A stretch of DNA of 30,582 bases from CAZCGA01 sp964498075 (GTDB taxonomy: Bacteria; Desulfobacterota; Binatia; HRBIN30), in the NCBI GenBank assembly GCA_964498075.1, contig CAZCGA010000072.1, positions 1 through 30,582 of the forward strand, read 5' to 3'. This document shows positions 14,935 to 22,980 of this stretch, piece by piece (within the stretch, counting starts at the first letter, position 1; each line of letters opens with the position of its first letter). The position numbers and the translations under genes were made by a program. The notes below the pieces were generated by a model. That model had not been told where the DNA came from and did no database searches. It saw nothing but the letters and a program-made list of their open reading frames with translations.

Positions 14935-15849
14935 ATGGCCCCGTCGTCCGATCCAAGCACCAACCTTCCGTCGCCTCCGGCCCGGCTCATCGACCGCCTG
15001 CGGAACGACGACTTCGTCATCGCGTCCGTCGACGCCGCGGGCGGCGGCGTCATGGGCGCGAAGAAGCTCAGGCTCGTCTTCCCGAAGGACGAGCTCACGA
15101 TCGACGTGAAGTGGAAGGCGGCGCCGGCCGGTGGCGACGGGTGGAACAACTCGCCGCGCCGCGAGATCGGCGCGTATGCCGTCCAGGAGCTGTTCCTCGA
15201 TCCCGACCATTACCCCGTGCCGCCCGTCGTGGCACGCGGGATCTCGCTCGACGCCTACGGTGTCGTGGACAAGGATGCAACGCCGAACATCGAGGGGATA
15301 CGCTGCGTCTTCGGCGGCATGGCGGCGTGGCTCGAGAACGTCGCGCAACCCGAACACGCCTTCGATCCGAAGCGCCTTTCGGCGGATGGGCGGTATGCGT
15401 TCCACTTCGCGAACCTGAATCTGCTCGCCTACCTCATCGCCCACCGCGATGCTCGCGGCAGCAACTTCCTGATGCCGAAAGATCCTTCGAACCCGCGAGT
15501 GTTCTCGATCGACAATGGGATCGCCTTCGGCGGCGTGCTCTACAACTTCTTCACCTGGCACTTCGACGAGATCCGCACCGCCGGCTTGCCCAAGCCATCG
15601 ATCGATCGCCTGCGTCGAGTGTCCCGGGAGACGCTCTCCGGACTCGGTGTGCTCGGCGAACTACGAGCCGATCCCGCCGGCGTGCTGCGCGCCGTCACGC
15701 CCGGCGAGAATCTCGACCCGGAAGCCGGAACGCGCGTCGCTCCCGGTCGGATCCAGTTCGGGCTGACGGTCGAGGAGATCGACGCGATCGCCACCCGCCT
15801 GCAGGAGCTTCTGGCGCGGATCGATGCGGGGGAGCTGGGCGTCTTCTGA
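14935..15849 (+). CDS. Uncharacterised protein with kinase-like (PI3/4K- or HipA-like) motifs
   Basis: I do not recognise a named family. The 304-residue protein shows the order of motifs of an atypical kinase fold. A possible beta3 lysine is K59 (IDVKWK). A possible helix-C glutamate is E77 (RREIGAYAVQELF). A catalytic-loop-like segment is H170-R171-D172-ARGS-N177, and a metal-binding D193-N194-G195 sits in VFSIDNGIAFG. The HRDxxxxN...DNG spacing resembles lipid-kinase-like and HipA-like proteins. The start follows GAGAGGTGATC and lies 54 bases after the DGQHR gene, so the two are likely co-transcribed. The stop abuts the stop of the convergent gloB. Kinase activity is inference. Confidence 0.6.
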   Translation: MAPSSDPSTNLPSPPARLIDRLRNDDFVIASVDAAGGGVMGAKKLRLVFPKDELTIDVKWKAAPAGGDGWNNSPRREIGAYAVQELFLDPDHYPVPPVVARGISLDAYGVVDKDATPNIEGIRCVFGGMAAWLENVAQPEHAFDPKRLSADGRYAFHFANLNLLAYLIAHRDARGSNFLMPKDPSNPRVFSIDNGIAFGGVLYNFFTWHFDEIRTAGLPKPSIDRLRRVSRETLSGLGVLGELRADPAGVLRAVTPGENLDPEAGTRVAPGRIQFGLTVEEIDAIATRLQELLARIDAGELGVF

Positions 15850-16623
15850 TCAGAACGCGTCCTTCAACGCCCGCGTCTTCGCAAACACCGCCACGTCGTC
15901 GTCCGCGAGGCCGGGAAACTGGCGCCGCAAGCCGGCGCGCAGCTCGGCGCTCTTCCACCGGAAGAAGGGGTTGGTGGCCCGCTCCGAACCGATTGTCGTC
16001 GGCACGGTCGTTTGGTGCTTCTTGATCTGCTCCAGCGCCCAGGCGTGTTTCGCCCGTAGCGTTTCGTTGGTGGGCTCCAACGTCAGGGCGAAGCGCAGGT
16101 TCTTCTCCGTGTATTCGTGCCCGAAGTAGACCTGCGTGTCGTCGGGCAGCGCCATCAGCTTCGCGAGTGAGCGCATCATCATGGCCGCGTCGCCTTCGAA
16201 CAGGCGGCCGCAGCCGCCGGCGAACAGCGTGTCCCCGGTGAACACGGAGCGCTCGGATTCAAAATGGTACGCGACGTGGCCCGTGGTATGAGCTGGAATG
16301 AAGATGATGCGTGCGCCCAGGTTGCCGACGTGGACGACATCGCCTTCCTTCACCTGACGGGTGCAACCGGGGATGCGCTCGGCCTGCCCCTCGTAGCCAT
16401 AGACGTCCAGCTTCAATCGTTTGAGGAGGTCTTCGTTACCACCGATGTGATCCCAATGATGATGCGTCGGGAGAATGGCAAGCAGGTCGACACCGGCGTC
16501 CTTCACCGCGCGCAACACCGGGTCGGCTTCGGCACAATCGACGATCGCTGCTTTGCGGGTCGGCTCGTCAATGATCAGGTAGGCGTAGTTGTCGGAGAGT
16601 TGGGGAATCGGGATGACTCGCAT
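15850..16623 (-). CDS. gloB: Hydroxyacylglutathione hydrolase (glyoxalase II)
   Basis: This 257-residue metallo-beta-lactamase-fold enzyme has the metal-binding motif T-H54-H-H56-W-D58-H59, followed by AHTTGHVAYHF, FTGDTLFAGGCGRLFEG and YFGHEYTEKNLRFAL. The C-terminal glyoxalase-II domain, NPFFRWKSAELRAGLRRQF, distinguishes it from other MBL proteins. It hydrolyses S-lactoylglutathione to lactate and glutathione in the cytoplasm, completing methylglyoxal detoxification. The start at 16623 gives the standard N-terminus MRVIPIPQLSDNYAYLI. A small conserved gene lies 24 bases upstream on the same strand. Confidence 0.94.
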   Translation of the reverse strand: MRVIPIPQLSDNYAYLIIDEPTRKAAIVDCAEADPVLRAVKDAGVDLLAILPTHHHWDHIGGNEDLLKRLKLDVYGYEGQAERIPGCTRQVKEGDVVHVGNLGARIIFIPAHTTGHVAYHFESERSVFTGDTLFAGGCGRLFEGDAAMMMRSLAKLMALPDDTQVYFGHEYTEKNLRFALTLEPTNETLRAKHAWALEQIKKHQTTVPTTIGSERATNPFFRWKSAELRAGLRRQFPGLADDDVAVFAKTRALKDAF

Positions 16624-16647
16624 GGGAGACTCCTCGCGGCGCGATGG

Positions 16648-16917
16648 TTAGTGGAGCGTCTTGTCGATCTGAGTCGCCGGATCCGTGCCGCGCGAGCCGT
16701 GGTGGGTGAACGACACCAGCTCCCAATCGTTGTCCGGCAGGGAATACTTGAGCACGTAGACGTCACCGTCGGCGGCACGCACGCGAAAGTGGCGGTCGGT
16801 CTGGCCGTACCAGCGGTCGAGAATCTCATCCACCTCGATGGTCCGCTCGCCCAAGGTGAAGCGCAGCGGCCGCTCGTTGGCGGTGTGTCCGGAGTAGGCG
16901 TCGACCTTCACGCGCAT
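16648..16917 (-). CDS. Small conserved protein of unknown function
   Basis: This 89-residue soluble protein has the pattern ANERPLRFTLGERTIEVDEI then LDRWYGQTDRHFRVRAADGD and VYVLKYSLPDNDWELV. I associate this with small uncharacterised bacterial proteins of predicted beta-rich structure. No catalytic motif or cysteine is present. It sits just upstream of gloB on the same strand and probably shares its transcript. No function can be assigned. Confidence 0.7.
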   Translation of the reverse strand: MRVKVDAYSGHTANERPLRFTLGERTIEVDEILDRWYGQTDRHFRVRAADGDVYVLKYSLPDNDWELVSFTHHGSRGTDPATQIDKTLH

Positions 16918-16982
16918 CGGTTTCCACTATAGCCGGAAGGCCCCCCAGCACACCAGCGAAAGACCGCTCCGGAAGGTTCGCC

Positions 16983-17636
16983 CTACGGCCGTCGGTAAAC
17001 GGCGATCGCTGCGGGCGGCTCGATCCCGCCTGCAAGGCGCGGGTCGGGCACCAGTGGCTGAGCTGCCAGACGCAGCGGGACCTCTCCGGCCCAGCAGCTG
17101 CGCGCCAGATCATCGTCAACATCGAGTGGCGGTCCGCTGCGAATCTTCGCCGATACCTCCGTCAGCGGCAGTCGGAGCACGGCCGTCTCCCGCAGCTCGC
17201 GCTCGCTGGGCGGACGCACTTCCCGCCAGCGGCCGGGGACGGCGTGATCGACGATGGCTTCGAGTGCCGCGCAGCGTTCCTGGCGATCAACCACCTCGGC
17301 GGCCGTGCCAAGGACGACGACCGAGCGGTAGTTCATCGAATGGCGGCGCGCCGAACGCGCCAGCACCAGGCCATCGAGCAGCGTCACGGTGACGCACACG
17401 GGGACGCCGCCGGCAAGCGTCCCCAGCATGCGGCTCGCAGCCGAGCCGTGGACGTACAACTGATCATCGATTCTGCCGTAGGTCGTCGGGATGACGTACG
17501 GCTGCCCGTCGACCGCAAAGCCAACGTGGCAGACCAGACCTTCGTCGAGGATGGCGTGGATGGTCTCTCGGTCGTAGCGGCCGCGTTCAGGCTTTCGACG
17601 AACACGTGTCCGGTCGGTCGGCGGTCGAGATTCCAT
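16983..17636 (-). CDS. Pyridoxamine 5'-phosphate oxidase family (FMN-binding split barrel) protein
   Basis: This 217-residue protein matches the NimA-like group of FMN-binding split barrels: RGRYDRETIHAILDEGLVCH, VGFAVDGQPYVIPTTYGRID, LYVHGSAASRMLGTL, VCVTVTLLDGLVLARSA, and HSMNYRSVVVLGTA. Family members bind FMN or heme, and some reduce nitroimidazoles; the normal substrate is unknown. It is not true PdxH, which is longer at the C-terminus with a different phosphate-binding pattern. It is divergent from ccmA, with 133 bases between. Confidence 0.85.
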   Translation of the reverse strand: MESRPPTDRTRVRRKPERGRYDRETIHAILDEGLVCHVGFAVDGQPYVIPTTYGRIDDQLYVHGSAASRMLGTLAGGVPVCVTVTLLDGLVLARSARRHSMNYRSVVVLGTAAEVVDRQERCAALEAIVDHAVPGRWREVRPPSERELRETAVLRLPLTEVSAKIRSGPPLDVDDDLARSCWAGEVPLRLAAQPLVPDPRLAGGIEPPAAIAVYRRP

Positions 17637-17677
17637 TGCGGCTGCGCTTCACGCTCGGATACGATGTCTGCCATGAC

Positions 17678-17700
17678 GTGGCAAGCACCATCGTTGCCAC
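17678..17700. promoter_or_regulatory. Inverted repeat in the divergent region upstream of ccmA
   Basis: GTGGCAA (17678-17684) and TTGCCAC (17694-17700) form a perfect 7-base inverted repeat around 9 bases. It lies between the starts of the oxidase-like gene and ccmA and could be an operator. No regulator is identified. Confidence 0.3.
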
Positions 17701-17769
17701 GATCGACGAACGTGCTCGGCACAGGCTCCCACGCTTTTCTTTTCTCAGTCCATCCGATAAGCCGCACCC

Positions 17770-18498
<729 letters not shown>

Positions 18499-18530
18499 GC
18501 AGCCGCCTGGACTCGGTACTCACGACCCCG

Positions 18531-19190
18531 ATGCTGACGCTGCTCCGCAAGGATCTGCAGATCGAGTTTCGCACCAAGGAGACGCTGGCGTCGCTGTTGT
18601 TGCTCGGGCTGCTGACGCTGCTGGTGCTCAGCTTTGCCTTCGACCCGGGTAGCGAGCTGCGCGGCGAGGCGGCGCCGGGGGCGTTGTGGGTCGCAGTCAT
18701 TTTCGCCGGCGTGCTCGGCCTCAGCCGCTCGTTCCTGCCGGAGCGCGAGAACGACTGCATGCAAGGCCTGCTGCTCTGTCCCGTGGATCGTGGAACGATC
18801 TATCTCGCCAAGGTGCTGGGCAACTTCATCTTCATGATGGTGGCCCAGCTGTTCATCGTTCCGATCTTCATCTTCTTCTTCAACTTGCCGATGTCGGTGG
18901 GGTTCGCCGGGGTGTGGCTGAGCCTGGCGCTGGGGGTCCTCGGCTTTTCCGCCGTCGGCACGCTGTTCGCCGCGATCTCCGTGCGCACGCGGGCACGCGA
19001 GGTCATGCTGCCTCTCCTGCTCCTCCCGTTGGTGGTGCCGATCTTCATCGCTGGCGTGAAGGTGACCGCGCGAATGCTCGCGGGCAAGCCGTTGGCCGAG
19101 GTGGCGCCGTGGCTCAACCTCATGCTGGGGTTCGACGTCATCTTCTTGGTTGTCGGTTGGCTGCTGTTTGAATATGCTGTCGAAGAATGA
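18531..19190 (+). CDS. ccmB: Heme exporter membrane protein CcmB
   Basis: I start at ATG 18531 (MLTLLRKDLQIEFRTKETLA), the family's usual N-terminus; the longer open frame upstream lies inside ccmA. The 219-residue protein has six hydrophobic segments and the motif RSFLPERENDCMQGLLLCPVD, typical of CcmB. It is the membrane subunit pairing with CcmA. Its stop overlaps the ccmC start as ATGA, so translation is coupled. Confidence 0.93.
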   Translation: MLTLLRKDLQIEFRTKETLASLLLLGLLTLLVLSFAFDPGSELRGEAAPGALWVAVIFAGVLGLSRSFLPERENDCMQGLLLCPVDRGTIYLAKVLGNFIFMMVAQLFIVPIFIFFFNLPMSVGFAGVWLSLALGVLGFSAVGTLFAAISVRTRAREVMLPLLLLPLVVPIFIAGVKVTARMLAGKPLAEVAPWLNLMLGFDVIFLVVGWLLFEYAVEE

Positions 19191-19876
19191 AGCAATCGGC
19201 TGACACGCTCCTGCCTGCGGTCACGTTGCTGCTGATGGCGGCGGCGATATACATGGTCTTCATGTACGTGCCGAGCGACCGGGTCCAAGGCATCGTCCAG
19301 CGGATTTTCTACTTCCACGTGCCGCTCGCCATCATGACCTTCGTCGCCTTCGGCGTCGTGGCGCTGGCCAGCATCCTCTTCCTGTGGCGCGGCACTCGTA
19401 TTTGGGACCGGTTGGCGCACGCCGCAGCCGAGGTGGGGATGCTGTTCTGCACGCTGGTGCTGGTGACCGGGCCGATCTGGGCGCGTCCGATCTGGGGCAC
19501 GTGGTGGACCTGGGATGCGCGGCTCACGACCACGTTGATCCTCTGGCTGATCTACGCGGCCTACCTGATGCTGCGCAGTGTGTCGGGGCCAGCCGATCAG
19601 AGCGCGCGCTACGCCGCGATTCTCGGCATCGTCGGCGCCGTCGACATTCCGATCATCAACCGATCGGTGTACTGGTGGCGCACGATTCATCCCGCCGTCT
19701 TGATCACGCGCGAGGGCGGCTCCGGCCTGGCCGATGCGCGCATGCAGGGCACGCTGGGAGTCTGCTTCTTGGCGTTCTTCCTTCTGTTTCTGTGGCTGCT
19801 GTGGGTGCGCAATGAAAGCGCGCGGCTGCATGACTCCGTCGAAGAGTTGCGCCAGCAGGTGCTGGCGCCGTCGTGA
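19187..19876 (+). CDS. ccmC: Heme-handling protein CcmC
   Basis: This 229-residue protein has six membrane helices and the WWD domain GTWWTWDARLTTTLILWL around residues 104-122. The external histidines that ligate heme lie in FYFHVPLA and WWRTIHPAVL. CcmC attaches heme to CcmE at the outer face of the inner membrane. It overlaps ccmB by 4 bases and is followed by ccmD after 19 bases. Confidence 0.95.
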   Translation: MKQSADTLLPAVTLLLMAAAIYMVFMYVPSDRVQGIVQRIFYFHVPLAIMTFVAFGVVALASILFLWRGTRIWDRLAHAAAEVGMLFCTLVLVTGPIWARPIWGTWWTWDARLTTTLILWLIYAAYLMLRSVSGPADQSARYAAILGIVGAVDIPIINRSVYWWRTIHPAVLITREGGSGLADARMQGTLGVCFLAFFLLFLWLLWVRNESARLHDSVEELRQQVLAPS

Positions 19877-19895
19877 GCGTGGTGGAGGGAGTGAG

Positions 19896-20054
19896 ATGGA
19901 CGCGATGAAGAACTTGAGCTTCCTGTTCGCGGCCTATAGCGCCGTCTGGGTGCTGCTCTTTCTGTACATTCTGGTCTTGTCTCGCCGCAATCGCACCCTC
20001 GGGAAAGAGATCGAAGAGCTGCGCCAGCTGTTGCAGCGCCGCAAGGCGTCGTGA
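19896..20054 (+). CDS. ccmD: CcmD-family small membrane protein
   Basis: This 52-residue protein starts at ATG 19896, after GGAGGGAGTGAG, and consists of one membrane helix (FLFAAYSAVWVLLFLYILVL) and a basic, coiled tail (RRNRTLGKEIEELRQLLQRR). CcmD stabilises the CcmABC-CcmE complex. The family is recognised mainly by size, the AAYxxVW pattern and position after ccmC. It is the last gene of the plus-strand Ccm run. Confidence 0.85.
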   Translation: MDAMKNLSFLFAAYSAVWVLLFLYILVLSRRNRTLGKEIEELRQLLQRRKAS

Positions 20055-20081
20055 CCCTGCTCCGGGTTCCCTCTCCCGGAT

Positions 20082-20210
20082 GGGACTGTCGATTTTCTCG
20101 CAAACAGTGCTTCGACAAGCTCAGCACGAGCGGTTGGGGATTCAATTTCAAAGAAGAATTCCGCTCACCCTGAGCTTGTCGAAGGGTCTGCCTCGCGTTT
20201 ATCGACAGTC
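20082..20210. repeat. Nested palindromic element (REP/MITE-like), copy 2
   Basis: The inner arms CTTCGACAAGCTCAGCACG... (20110-20133) and CCGCTCACCCTGAGCTTGTC... (20161-20186) match those of the copy at 8218-8295. Outer arms GACTGTCGAT (20084-20093) and ATCGACAGTC (20201-20210) are perfect inverted repeats but differ in sequence from those of copy 1. It lies between ccmD and an integrase remnant. Confidence 0.7.
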
Positions 20211-20219
20211 TCGGTCGGT

Positions 20220-20340
20220 GATTGACAGGCCGGTCCACGTGCAACGCGCCGCCGGCCACGCGGACGCGACCACAACGAAGCTGTACGATCGCCGCGGATA
20301 CAATCCGGAGAAGTCAGCGAGCTTCTTCGCGAGCCACTGA
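20220..20340 (+). pseudogene. Tyrosine recombinase (integrase) C-terminal remnant
   Basis: The last 40 codons read VQRAAGHADATTTKLYDRRGYNP then EKSASFFASH and a stop. This is the C-terminal box of tyrosine integrases: AGHADxxTTxxYDRR with the nucleophile in TKLYDR. The upstream part of the frame is the palindromic element, so the Arg-His catalytic domain and N-terminus are gone. It marks an old mobile-element end next to the toxin-antitoxin gene. Confidence 0.75.
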
Positions 20341-20427
20341 AGACAGTCCCTGACACCGGCCCTGGTCTCTGGACCTGCTTGCCGGCTTCGCTGTGGCAGG
20401 GTAGGAGCGAGGCGGAGAGGGGACGGG

Positions 20428-21129
20428 GTGCCGAGGACACAGGTCGTCTTTTTTCGAGAGAGCGATGGGACGGTGCCGGTACTCGTTTGGCTCGACACGC
20501 TGCCAACGAAGGCGCACGATAAGTGCCGGGTGAGAATTGAACGTCTGAAAGAACTCGGCCACGAGCTGCGGCGCCCAGAGGCGGATCATCTCCGGGACGG
20601 CATCTATGAGCTTCGTGCCAAGCATGCCGGCGTGAACTACCGGATGCTGTATTTCTTCCACCGGAACGTCGCCGCCGTGGTTTCGCATGGGCTAGTGAAG
20701 GAGCAGGTGGTGCCGCCAGTCGAGATCGACCGCGCCATCGAACGGAAACGGCGGTTCGAGAACAGCCCCGATCGTCACACGTACCGGGAGGAGGCCATGC
20801 CGAGTAGAAAGCGCAAGATGACGAGCGACGCCGTGGAGATCCTGCACCGGCGGTATTACGAGGGACGCCCCGAGCGGTTGGCGGAACTCGAAGCAGCGCG
20901 GGCCAGCGCCGCCATTGCCCGCACGGTGTACGAGCTGCGCACCAAAGCGCGGCTCTCTCAAGCGGAGCTGGCGCGGCGGATCGGTGTCGCCAGAGCCGTC
21001 ATCTCCGATCTTGAGGAGGACGACTTCGCGGGCGACGCGCTCGGGCTCCTCCAACGGATCGCTGGCGCACTCAACAAGACCGTCGAGATCCGCGTGGTGC
21101 CGCGGAAAACCAAACGCCGCGCCGCATAA
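20428..21129 (+). CDS. HigB-like toxin fused in frame to a HigA-like XRE antitoxin
   Basis: This single 233-residue frame starts at GTG 20428 after GGAGAGGGGACGGG. Residues 1-123 are a RelE/HigB (Gp49-like) toxin: LRDGIYELRAKHAGVNYRML then YFFHRNVAAVVSHGLVKEQ and AIERKRRFE...HTYREE. Residue 124 is an internal Met (ATG 20797) beginning MPSRKRKMTSDAVEILHRRY, the usual antitoxin start, followed by an XRE helix-turn-helix (LSQAELARRIGVARAVISDLE). Normally these are two overlapping genes; here no stop separates them. A strong GGGAGGAGG lies 3-11 bases before the internal ATG, so free antitoxin may also be made. The toxin would be mRNA-cleaving if active. Confidence 0.8.
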   Translation: MPRTQVVFFRESDGTVPVLVWLDTLPTKAHDKCRVRIERLKELGHELRRPEADHLRDGIYELRAKHAGVNYRMLYFFHRNVAAVVSHGLVKEQVVPPVEIDRAIERKRRFENSPDRHTYREEAMPSRKRKMTSDAVEILHRRYYEGRPERLAELEAARASAAIARTVYELRTKARLSQAELARRIGVARAVISDLEEDDFAGDALGLLQRIAGALNKTVEIRVVPRKTKRRAA

Positions 21130-21253
21130 GATCCGTGATCGGCTCCTTCGGCCTCGTCTTCTTGATGATCGTGAGCTGCCAGGTACCAGTCGGTTGCTTG
21201 ACAGGGAGGTCCATCCTTTCGGGACGTCTCGATACGGCTGCTCGCCTTCGGTC
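21130..21253. other. Short intergenic stretch, nothing assigned
   Basis: This stretch lies between the fused toxin-antitoxin gene and the converging hypothetical gene. A minus-strand reading (MDLPVKQPTGTWQLTIIKKT) is possible near 21215 but is not supported by any recognised family. No clear terminator is visible. Confidence 0.3.
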
Positions 21254-21565
21254 TCATCCGCGGCGGGGCGGCGCGCCTTGTGCGACGAAGTCGCCGATGC
21301 GCTTGAGACGGCGCTCGTAGTAGCCGAAAGCGCGCTGCGAGAAGGGCTCCGACTCCACCGCGCCCCATTCGCCGCTCGCGTTGCTGCCGTAGCCAACACA
21401 GAGCCGGCGCTCGTCATCGTACAGGAACGCCAGACGCACCAGCGTTCCCGGCTCCTTGCGCAGCTCGTAGGTCGGACCCACGAGGACGAGCTGGTCGCCG
21501 CGCGCCAACGCATCGAGGACACCGAGCTGCTTCAGCAGGCGCTGCGATTTGACGGAAAGAAGCAT
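21254..21565 (-). CDS. Hypothetical protein
   Basis: This 103-residue protein has no recognised family. Its first part reads LLKQLGVLDALARGDQLVLV followed by VGPTYELRKEPGTLVRLAFLYDD, with a plausible alternation of helix and strand. It contains no membrane segment and one cysteine. Upstream is a TCAGC-rich repeat region instead of a clear ribosome-binding site, which lowers confidence. It lies downstream of the acyl-CoA dehydrogenase on the same strand, 93 bases away. Confidence 0.5.
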   Translation of the reverse strand: MLLSVKSQRLLKQLGVLDALARGDQLVLVGPTYELRKEPGTLVRLAFLYDDERRLCVGYGSNASGEWGAVESEPFSQRAFGYYERRLKRIGDFVAQGAPPRRG

Positions 21566-21655
21566 TCAGCGCTCAGCTGTCAGCGTTCAGCCCCTGAGCT
21601 GGACGGCAGGGTTGTCTCGTCTGGCTGAGAGCTGACCGCCGATCGCTGACCGCTC
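21566..21655. repeat. TCAGC/GCTGA-rich imperfect palindrome
   Basis: CAGCGCTCAGCTGTCAGCG (21569-21587) and the later run GGCTGAGAGCTGACC...CGCTGACCGC contain repeated TCAGC and its complement. The two halves can fold on each other. The block lies between the stop of the acyl-CoA dehydrogenase gene and the next start, so it may act as a terminator or be a degenerate repeat. Confidence 0.4.
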
Positions 21656-21658
21656 TCT

Positions 21659-22825
21659 TCACCGAATCGCATCTTCCCCGGTGATGTCGCGGCCGATGAT
21701 GAGCGTGTGCATGTCGTAGGTGCCTTCGTAGGTGTTCACCGTTTCGAGGTTCAGCATGTGGCGGATCACCGGGTACTCGTTGACAATGCCGTTGGCGCCG
21801 AGGATGTCGCGGGCGAGACGCGCGATGTCCAGCGCGTGGCTGACGTTGTTGCGCTTCGCCAGCGAGACCTGCTGCGGGCGCAGCTTGCCCTGGTCCTTCA
21901 ACTGGCCGAGGCGATGGGCGAGGAGCTGGCCTTTGGTGATCTCGGTGAGCATGTGGACCAGCTTCTGCTGCACGAGCTGGAAGCCGGCGAGCGGCTTGTC
22001 GAACTGCTTGCGCTCCTGCGCGTAGCCGAGCGCGGTGTGGTAGCAGGCCATCGCCGCGCCCATGGCGCCCCAGACGATGCCGTAGCGCGCCTGCGTCAGA
22101 CAGGAGAAGGGTCCCTTCAGGCCCACGACATCGGGCAGCATGTTGTCGCGTGGCACGCGCACCTCGTCGAGCACCAGCTCCGAGGTGATCGACGCGCGCA
22201 GCGAGAACTTGCCTTTAATGTCGTGCGCGGTGAAGCCGGGTGTGTCCTTCTCGACAAGGAATCCGCGGATGCCGTCGTTCGTCTTGGCCCAGACGATGGC
22301 GACGTCGGCGATGCTGCCGTTGGTGATCCAGCGCTTGACGCCGGAGATGATGAATTGGTTGCCGTCGGCGCGGGCACGGGTTTCCATACCGCCGGGATCG
22401 GAGCCGTGATCGGGCTCGGTGAGGCCGAAGCAGCCGATCGCCTTCCCAGAAGCCATCGGTGGCAGCCAGCGCTCCTTTTGTGCCTCGGAGCCGAAGGCGT
22501 GGATCGGATGCATGCACAGCGAGCCTTGGACCGACACCATCGAGCGCAAGCCGCTGTCGCCGCGTTCGAGCTCCTGGCAGATGAGCCCGTAGGAGATGTT
22601 ATTCAACCCGGCGCAGCCGTAGCCCTTGAGGTTGGCGCCGAACAGACCCAGCTCGGCCATGCGCGCGATGAGCTGGCGTGGAAACGTCTCACGGGCGTTG
22701 TGCTCTTCAATGCCGGGCAATGCTTCGCGCTCGACGAAGTCGCGGACGGTCTTGCGGATCATCCGCTCCTCCTCGCTCAATAGGTCATCCAGTCCGTAAT
22801 AGTCCACGCCGGCAAAAGGCGTCAT
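21659..22825 (-). CDS. gcdH: Acyl-CoA dehydrogenase, glutaryl-CoA dehydrogenase type
   Basis: This 388-residue flavoenzyme has the acyl-CoA dehydrogenase motifs GCFGLTEPDHGSDPGGMETRA and KRWITNGSIADVAIVWAKT, and the catalytic glutamate in TYEGTYDMHTLIIGRDITG. The GLRSMVSVQGSL segment and the YEGT ending favour glutaryl-CoA dehydrogenase, which oxidises and usually decarboxylates glutaryl-CoA to crotonyl-CoA in lysine and aromatic breakdown. Whether it decarboxylates cannot be told here. No electron-transfer or CoA-transferase genes are adjacent. A 17-base palindrome lies 73 bases upstream. Confidence 0.85.
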   Translation of the reverse strand: MTPFAGVDYYGLDDLLSEEERMIRKTVRDFVEREALPGIEEHNARETFPRQLIARMAELGLFGANLKGYGCAGLNNISYGLICQELERGDSGLRSMVSVQGSLCMHPIHAFGSEAQKERWLPPMASGKAIGCFGLTEPDHGSDPGGMETRARADGNQFIISGVKRWITNGSIADVAIVWAKTNDGIRGFLVEKDTPGFTAHDIKGKFSLRASITSELVLDEVRVPRDNMLPDVVGLKGPFSCLTQARYGIVWGAMGAAMACYHTALGYAQERKQFDKPLAGFQLVQQKLVHMLTEITKGQLLAHRLGQLKDQGKLRPQQVSLAKRNNVSHALDIARLARDILGANGIVNEYPVIRHMLNLETVNTYEGTYDMHTLIIGRDITGEDAIR

Positions 22826-22897
22826 AGCGATCTCCCTTTCGATCGGTGCATGTTATGCCGAGCGCACGGCGCGCAGCAAGGCAGGGCAGGGAGGATA

Positions 22898-22914
22898 CTG
22901 TCTGATTCAGACAG
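22898..22914. promoter_or_regulatory. Perfect 17-base palindrome, candidate operator
   Basis: CTGTCTGA-T-TCAGACAG is a perfect inverted repeat with a central T, located 73 bases upstream of the gcdH-type start and 67 bases beyond the end of the converging beta-propeller gene. Its size and position fit a dimeric regulator such as TetR or GntR. No regulator gene is adjacent. Confidence 0.4.
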
Positions 22915-22980
22915 CACCCAGGGGAGCGGCGATGGGAATGTCGCAACCGCCACGCGACCAAGTGGCGGTGGCGGTCGCAC

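Noticed and set aside
21130..21217. Short minus-strand reading starting MDLPVKQPTGTWQLTIIKKT
   Set aside because: It soon runs antisense to the antitoxin domain, and no recognised family supports it.
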